In this document: positions 59,680 through 64,000 of the stretch, in pieces
Position numbering within the stretch: the first letter of the stretch is position 1
Layout of the letters: the number at the start of each line of letters is the position of its first letter
DNA from: Muribaculaceae bacterium Isolate-036 (Harlan)
Lineage (GTDB): Bacteria > Bacteroidota > Bacteroidia > Bacteroidales > Muribaculaceae
Direction of reading: 5' to 3'
DNA length: 64,000 nucleotides
Assembly: GCA_003833075.1 (NCBI GenBank)
Contig: RIAY01000002.1
Coordinates: 124,001-188,000 of the forward strand
Notes under the pieces: generated by a model
Told to the model about the DNA's origin: nothing
Database searches by the model: none
Seen by the model: the letters and a program-made list of their open reading frames with translations, nothing else
Position numbers and translations under genes: made by a program

Positions 59680-60764
59680 TCCTGAACAGTCTGAGAGTCG
59701 AGCGTATAGATACGGTCAACGTTGTTCAACACGGGGACAACCATAGCCTCGGAAGCGGTGAACTCGCGGAGGGGGTCTGTCTTGGAATACTTCTTTGCAA
59801 GGATGTATTCGTCGGCTACCTGATAGACTACACCATCAACACGGCGGTTGACTTCGGCAACGTTAGTCCATACAAGCGAGCCAAGCTCTTCATCGCAGAC
59901 AAAGGTAATAGTGCCTTTCTTCCACGGGTTGTGGTTCTGCTTAACTCCGTTAAGCTCGGTCTTCACACGGCGCGAAACGCGGTGCAGACGGATGTTCCAC
60001 TTGGTGAGGAAAAGCTGCTGGAGCTTGGAAAGGTCAAGCACGGGGATGGCTGTTGATGCAGTCATGGCGATGCCTTGGTCAAAGGCAAACTGCGCACGCA
60101 CCTGACCGTTCTTGTAAAGAAGCTGGAGGGCGGTATCGTCGGCGTATGCGTCGATGATGGTGTTGGAGTCTTCGATGGACTTGTCAACGACTTTCTGAAT
60201 GTCGTCAAGCGGTGTGGCGGTAGTTGCGCTCCACAGAGCCGATACGAGGAACTGATTGGCCTCATAGAAGTTCATGTTGATGCGCACGCCGGTGCCGTTG
60301 TTACGTTCGGAAATGCCCACGCCGGACGAAAGCTCGGAAAGGAAGATGTCTTCGATGCGCTCCCAGATGCCCTCGATGCAACGGGGGGTGTCGGCGAAGA
60401 TGTTGTTGATGATGGTTTCAAGGGGAAGACCCTGTGCAATCATCGAATCAACGTCCTTCATCTGCTTTTCGGTCAGGTAGAGCTTCATACCTATCTTGGG
60501 GATAGTGCCGGAAGCAACCTCCAGCGTGTCACGGCTCTTGAGCGGAAGCTCGGAGTCAAGTGCCACAACGTCGGCGGCTACACGGGTGTATTCGGCAAGA
60601 ATGGAAGCCCAGCGACCATCAAGCGAGAACTGGGGGCGAAGTTTCTCTTTGTAGAGATACGTCTGCGCGGAGTTGTTGCGCTTTTCGTTCAGACGTTCAA
60701 CCACGGCCAGAACGAGGCCGGGGAAGTATTTCTGCGCGTAATCGAAATAGAATGACTGTTTAAC
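59676..60764 (-). CDS. Major capsid protein, no standard start codon
   Basis: The frame is open from the GTT at 60762-60764 (context TGAGTTAAACA, directly after an in-frame TGA) to the stop at 59676, about 362 residues. The N-terminal stretch KQSFYFDYAQKYFPGLVLAV, then LYKEKLRPQFSLDGRWASIL, matches the Bacteroidales phage major capsid (gpE-like) family. Later GTGVRINMNFYEANQF and AMVVPVLNNVDRIY are typical. No ATG or TTG exists in frame before residue 100; the first GTG (60704) would remove 20 conserved-looking residues. Flanked by scaffold and connector genes. Confidence 0.75.
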   Translation of the reverse strand, partial: VKQSFYFDYAQKYFPGLVLAVVERLNEKRNNSAQTYLYKEKLRPQFSLDGRWASILAEYTRVAADVVALDSELPLKSRDTLEVASGTIPKIGMKLYLTEKQMKDVDSMIAQGLPLETIINNIFADTPRCIEGIWERIEDIFLSELSSGVGISERNNGTGVRINMNFYEANQFLVSALWSATTATPLDDIQKVVDKSIEDSNTIIDAYADDTALQLLYKNGQVRAQFAFDQGIAMTASTAIPVLDLSKLQQLFLTKWNIRLHRVSRRVKTELNGVKQNHNPWKKGTITFVCDEELGSLVWTNVAEVNRRVDGVVYQVADEYILAKKYSKTDPLREFTASEAMVVPVLNNVDRIYTLDSQTVQE

Positions 60765-60779
60765 TCAGATACTCGGTTT

Positions 60780-61226
60780 TTATGCTTCTTCGTCCTTTTC
60801 AAAGGAAATTTTGCAGGCAGCCGTGAACGCGGTCAGGATGTCTGTCATGGGATAGGGGGTCATGTCGGGATTGACAATACCTATCGTCATAATGGAAGCA
60901 GCGGGGTTTTTCTTACTGATTGAGCGATAGAGAACGCCGGCGTAGGATGCGCCGGTAGGGAGTGTGCCGTACTTGGCGGGCTGAGCCGCAACAGTAGGGT
61001 TTTCGCCCTGTGCGGGCTTCGCGGGAACAGCCGCGATGACGGGCATCGGGGCATACTTTCCGTCGGCCTTTTTGATGATGACGTGGCCGGCGAGAACAGT
61101 GTCATCGACAAAATCCGAGCAGTCCAGTGTACGACCACCGGCGATGCCGGCAATGTACTTGCGGATTACTGAGGAATCATTACCGAAGACAACCGTTTCC
61201 TTGTTGGGTGAGATGTCATTTTTCAT
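60780..61226 (-). CDS. Capsid-module protein, possible decoration protein
   Basis: 148 residues, between scaffold and capsid genes. Contains TVVFGNDSSVIRKYIAGIAG and a Pro/Ala-rich middle (AVPAKPAQGENPTVAAQPAK). Small proteins at this position are often head-decoration proteins; the family is not recognised. The ATG at 61226 is clear. Confidence 0.5.
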   Translation of the reverse strand: MKNDISPNKETVVFGNDSSVIRKYIAGIAGGRTLDCSDFVDDTVLAGHVIIKKADGKYAPMPVIAAVPAKPAQGENPTVAAQPAKYGTLPTGASYAGVLYRSISKKNPAASIMTIGIVNPDMTPYPMTDILTAFTAACKISFEKDEEA

Positions 61227-61248
61227 AATTCTCGTTGGGGTTTAGTTG

Positions 61249-61995
61249 TTACTTAACAAGGCTTGCAGCTATCGAAGCGAGGTCTTCCTTAGTCGGCTCG
61301 TTGCCGGCGAGGGGGAATCCGCCACGACTACCCGGCAGGATGTTTGTGTTGATATTGTTCGCAACCTTTGTCAGCGTTTCGGTGATGACCTCCTCGCTCG
61401 CGTCTTCCGCGATTGTGAAGCCCTCGTCGATACGCCACTGGGGAACGCCCAACTCTTTGGCTTTCGCCATTATCATCGCATTGCGTGCTGCCTTGGCTGC
61501 GGCTGCTTCCGCAGCGGCGTTCTTGTCAACAAGGTCTTTGACCTGCTTTCCAAGACTGTCGCGTGAATCAGTAAGCGTTTTCAGGTTGGCCGCATATTCT
61601 TCGTCGCGCTTTTTGCCGGCGGCGGTCAGTTCCTCCACCTGCTTACGGAGGGCTTCCACGTCGGGATTTGTAACCGGGTCGGTATGCTCGCCTTTCTTTT
61701 TGGCGGCGGCTTCTTCTTCGGCTTTGCGACGGGCTTCTTCGGCTTCCTGCTCCTTTTTGCGAGTTTCTTCTTCGTGCTTCTTACGCTCTTTTTCAAGCGC
61801 ATCGGTGACGCGCTTATCGTTGGCTTTCTGAAGACCCTCAAGCTCCTTACGCTGGCAAGCCACAACAGCATCGATGTTATCGTCAGTCACAAGACCGGTC
61901 GCTGCAAGGGAATCGGCTTTTGACATCAGATATTCATCGCCTAACCCAAGAGAGGAATACTCCTGTTTTAGTTTTGCAAAGATTTTAGCTTTCAT
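61249..61995 (-). CDS. Capsid scaffolding protein
   Basis: 248 residues with a long charged coiled coil (residues about 55-170: KERKKHEEETRKKEQEAEEA, VEELTAAGKKRDEEYAANL). A C-terminal basic/hydrophobic region ends in EDLASIAASLVK. This is the form of phage scaffolding proteins, which organise capsid assembly and are later removed. The gene lies directly before the capsid genes and starts the morphogenesis operon. Confidence 0.7.
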   Translation of the reverse strand: MKAKIFAKLKQEYSSLGLGDEYLMSKADSLAATGLVTDDNIDAVVACQRKELEGLQKANDKRVTDALEKERKKHEEETRKKEQEAEEARRKAEEEAAAKKKGEHTDPVTNPDVEALRKQVEELTAAGKKRDEEYAANLKTLTDSRDSLGKQVKDLVDKNAAAEAAAAKAARNAMIMAKAKELGVPQWRIDEGFTIAEDASEEVITETLTKVANNINTNILPGSRGGFPLAGNEPTKEDLASIAASLVK

Positions 61996-62154
61996 TGGAT
62001 GTTGTTTGGGGTTTAAGTATTCTACGCAAAACTACGACTTAAAAAAGGCAACCACATTATTAAGGAAACGCGCACTCACGACTTTATTTATTTGGTCGTA
62101 ACTTTCTACGGAATAAGACGAAAAAAGCGCACCGTTTCACAACGACACGCTCCG

Positions 62155-62162
62155 CAAAAGTA
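62155..62162 (-). promoter_or_regulatory. -7 box of the capsid/tail operon
   Basis: TACTTTTG on the minus strand, matching TAnnTTTG, 160 bp before the scaffold ATG. No clear -33 box, so it could need a phage activator, as late promoters often do. The 200-bp gap holds nothing else obvious. Confidence 0.5.
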
Positions 62163-62197
62163 CAATTTAATAACAATCTTTTTACCTTAAAACAATG

Positions 62198-63031
62198 TTA
62201 GTAACTGAATATGTTGTAGTCCGAATCAACGCAGGAGTCCATCCAGAACGTGAAATCATCGCCCAGATAGTCAATTACGCTCTGCTTCCAATATATCTTC
62301 TTGCCTGACTTGTCAAGCGTGCTGTTCCATTTGTTAACAAGTGCTTTCAGTTCATGCTTATCGGGCTTCGCACCGCCGCTCATCAGACCAACCTTGAATA
62401 GTTCGCAGAACGGATAGGCATCACTCATCGCACATTCCGAATTGACTATATCGACAATCGGCTCAACGCTTGCGAAAGTGTGGCATCCCAGCTCATAACA
62501 CCGCTTCATGGCCGCTATGCGTTCCGTGTGCGGACTTGCGCCCGGCTCAAGGTCATCACGCCTTGTCAGCGTAAAGCCAATAGCGATTTTCTTGTAATCC
62601 GGGTTGATGGTGGCGCACATTGTTTTCCATACTTCGGCATCAAGCCAATCAGCACGTTTGGTAAGTATCTGCACCGGCACATCGTTGCGCAGTGCCAAAC
62701 TGACTGCTTCCATCGTAAGTTCAAGTGTTTTGCCGGGTATCATGGGGTCGGTGGTAAAGCTGAAAAAGATGCCTGTCTTGCGCAGTTCGTCGATGTTGGC
62801 GAGCATTTCCTTTTCAAATACCGCTATGGCATTGTCGCTGTCTTTGAAGCACTTTTTAAGCATCGGCTCTTCGCTCCATACATGACTCATTACGCCACGC
62901 TTGCAGTAGCAATATGAACAGTTATTTGAACACCCAGTATAGAAGTTGCAGGCCCATGCGGAATATTCGCCAGCCTTGCCGGTGGGTCGGTATAGGGATT
63001 TACCCTTAAAGGATTTTCTTTCTGTCTTCAT
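62198..63031 (-). CDS. DUF5131/phage Gp37-like radical SAM protein
   Basis: About 277 residues. The radical SAM cluster motif CSNNCSYCYC (C-x3-C-x2-C) is near residue 33, preceded by WACNFYTG. Further on come FSFTTDPMIPGKTLEL and GFTLTRRDDLEPGASP, matching the Gp37/Gp68 (DUF5131) family, widespread in phages and functionally unknown. I use the ATG at 63031; its start overlaps the frameshifted small gene upstream. Confidence 0.85.
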   Translation of the reverse strand: MKTERKSFKGKSLYRPTGKAGEYSAWACNFYTGCSNNCSYCYCKRGVMSHVWSEEPMLKKCFKDSDNAIAVFEKEMLANIDELRKTGIFFSFTTDPMIPGKTLELTMEAVSLALRNDVPVQILTKRADWLDAEVWKTMCATINPDYKKIAIGFTLTRRDDLEPGASPHTERIAAMKRCYELGCHTFASVEPIVDIVNSECAMSDAYPFCELFKVGLMSGGAKPDKHELKALVNKWNSTLDKSGKKIYWKQSVIDYLGDDFTFWMDSCVDSDYNIFSY

Positions 63032-63213
63032 CACTTAATCGGTTAATGTATCTGAGTAATCGTTTGTTCGCCCTTGCTATCCGTGGAATGTCATGCCATG
63101 ATGGAAATACCATAACGCCATCTTCACGTACATAGGGGGGGGCGCATACGACGGTAGCAGTCGCGGGATGTATTCTTACCCAATAGAATTTTCTTTGCCT
63201 GTCGTATCTTCAT
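63006..63213 (-). pseudogene. Small phage gene interrupted at an 8-base C-run
   Basis: From ATG 63213 the frame reads KIRQAKKILLGKNTSRDCYR and then fails within (C)8 (63135-63142 on the plus strand as G's). After removing one C it continues PYVREDGVMVFPSWHDIPRI to a stop at 63006-63008. The product would be about 68 residues, basic, in a family I recall from Bacteroidales mobile elements (start KxRQAKK). Either sequencing error in the homopolymer or a real length change in a slippery tract. It overlaps both neighbouring genes. Confidence 0.6.
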
Positions 63214-63625
63214 TGTTCTTGATGTATTCGCAGATAGCAACTATTCCGGCATTGACGGCATCGTTGTAACTATCGTAATAGCCCGTTGTGTCATCGTAGG
63301 TGGATGTGCTATCGTCATAGCTCCCATCTTTCATATTCAGGTAGTCGAAAAACCACTTGCGCGTCTGCATGACGTAGTTGATGCGTAGGCAGATGTTGCG
63401 ACGCTCGCGCAGCCATTCCACCGCCTTTTGCAAGATGGGTCTATCAACCATACTGCCTACACCTGTCAGCTTTTCAGTGTTGGATGTAAGGCTGACGCTT
63501 CCGTAACCCTTATATCCGGTGTAATGAGTATGCGTCGGCACGTCATAGCCAACCTTACTCAAGGCAATAGCAGCATCAAGATTGACGTAATCACCACTTA
63601 CAAGGTCTTTATTTGCTATTATCAT
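63176..63625 (-). CDS. Small phage protein, unknown
   Basis: 149 residues; the first part LVSGDYVNLDAAIALSKVGY, then QKAVEWLRERRNICLRI. The C-terminal region is acidic and tyrosine-rich (DGSYDDSTSTYDDTTGYYDS). No recognised domain, but such proteins occur in the right arm of Bacteroidales phages. It overlaps its neighbours at both ends. Confidence 0.55.
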   Translation of the reverse strand: MIIANKDLVSGDYVNLDAAIALSKVGYDVPTHTHYTGYKGYGSVSLTSNTEKLTGVGSMVDRPILQKAVEWLRERRNICLRINYVMQTRKWFFDYLNMKDGSYDDSTSTYDDTTGYYDSYNDAVNAGIVAICEYIKNNEDTTGKENSIG

Positions 63626-63944
63626 CGGTAATGTTGATATTTACTTTGATAGGAACTTCGGCGTTGTCGCCTTTTCTGATTTCGCGCTTCATGGCGGTAA
63701 TGATGGAGTCGCGCAGTTCGATGCCAAACTGATATTCTTCTTCCGCTTCCTTGAAAGATGACTCCAAGAGATTAACCTCCTTGCGCACATCTGACAGCCA
63801 TTCATCCTTAACCGATGCTGCCGGGTGTTTTCTTCCCGCTGAAAAACCGGCTATGATACCTAATGAAAGGATTACTATTGTGAAGATGATGAATGTTAGC
63901 CAGTCTTTAAGAGTTGCTTTGCTGTTTTCCGTCTGTTCGTTCAT
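63609..63944 (-). CDS. Small single-pass membrane protein
   Basis: 111 residues with one membrane helix (LTFIIFTIVILSLGIIAGFS, around residues 16-35), then a charged helical region (SDVRKEVNLLESSFKEAEEE). A role as a phage membrane protein (for example spanin- or holin-associated) is possible but not shown. It overlaps the partial gene at the window edge. Confidence 0.55.
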   Translation of the reverse strand: MNEQTENSKATLKDWLTFIIFTIVILSLGIIAGFSAGRKHPAASVKDEWLSDVRKEVNLLESSFKEAEEEYQFGIELRDSIITAMKREIRKGDNAEVPIKVNINITDDNSK

Positions 63945-64000
63945 TTGATTTCAGTCTTAATAGTTTTAACTTGTCGCCGAAGTATTCAATCGAGCCGGTA
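63907..64000 (-). CDS. C-terminal fragment of a phage protein
   Basis: The last 31 codons of a gene entering from the right edge (TGSIEYFGDKLKLLRLKSNE to the stop at 63907). The fragment is too short to identify. It overlaps the next gene by 38 bp. Confidence 0.45.
   Translation of the reverse strand, partial: TGSIEYFGDKLKLLRLKSNERTDGKQQSNS

Noticed and set aside
59354-59746. A rightward 130-codon frame rich in Ser and Ala
   Set aside because: It is the antisense of the Ala/Glu/Lys-rich gene at 59341-59679; low-complexity coding sequence keeps the opposite strand open.

Overview
The window is a piece of a Bacteroidota (Bacteroidales) chromosome running into an integrated tailed phage. The phylum call rests on many TAnnTTTG -7 promoter boxes (several with a TTTG/TTG box 19-20 bp upstream), the short Bacteroidota-type RNA polymerase omega-like protein, a class II ribonucleotide reductase, the PASTA-RluD pair and a cytosolic CBM20-fused MalQ. 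A gut Bacteroidales, possibly Muribaculaceae, fits, but I cannot prove the family from this sequence.

Positions 1-27,400 are ordinary host genes without visible frameshifts: the clpB start, a ROK glucokinase, a maf/KdsC-like/DUF2520/ATP-grasp-like run, omega and bamD, PASTA-rluD, an acyltransferase-metallophosphoesterase-folK run, lptF/G-tgt, DUF1015, fur, rubredoxin, an EamA transporter, AraC, nrdJ, a malQ-Ntn hydrolase-membrane protein run, a thioesterase, dprA and a nucleoside phosphorylase. A REP-like palindrome and a tRNA-Ser(CGA) follow.

From the tRNA 3' end (27,505) to the window edge lies the prophage; its far end, integrase, terminase, portal and endolysin are not visible. Reading from the tRNA, nearly all on the minus strand: lysis genes (u-spanin, holin); fibre genes; a diversity-generating retroelement (DGR) with template repeat TR at 34,456-34,567, variable repeat VR at 34,789-34,900 and a reverse transcriptase broken by three frameshifts; tail-tip genes; an amidoligase/glutamine amidotransferase cassette with its own promoter, repeat array and terminator; operons of small early genes controlled by two divergent XRE switches (46.6 and 56.0 kb), with an SNF2-like helicase, a VRR-NUC nuclease and a second DGR-type variable protein; then tail chaperone, tail tube, connectors, major capsid and scaffold, and a DUF5131-type radical SAM gene.

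The strongest observations are these. TR and VR differ at 16 of 112 bases, and every difference is at a TR adenine (coding sense). The RT that would write these changes is interrupted. A second variable protein at 54.2-54.9 kb carries a hairpin just past its stop codon, like those that follow known DGR targets, but has no local template. The two major virion genes (capsid, tail tube) have no ATG/GTG/TTG at their apparent N termini; both open at GTT in a GAGTTRAA context. No tape-measure gene is present, and a 15-kb early/regulatory block sits where it would be expected.
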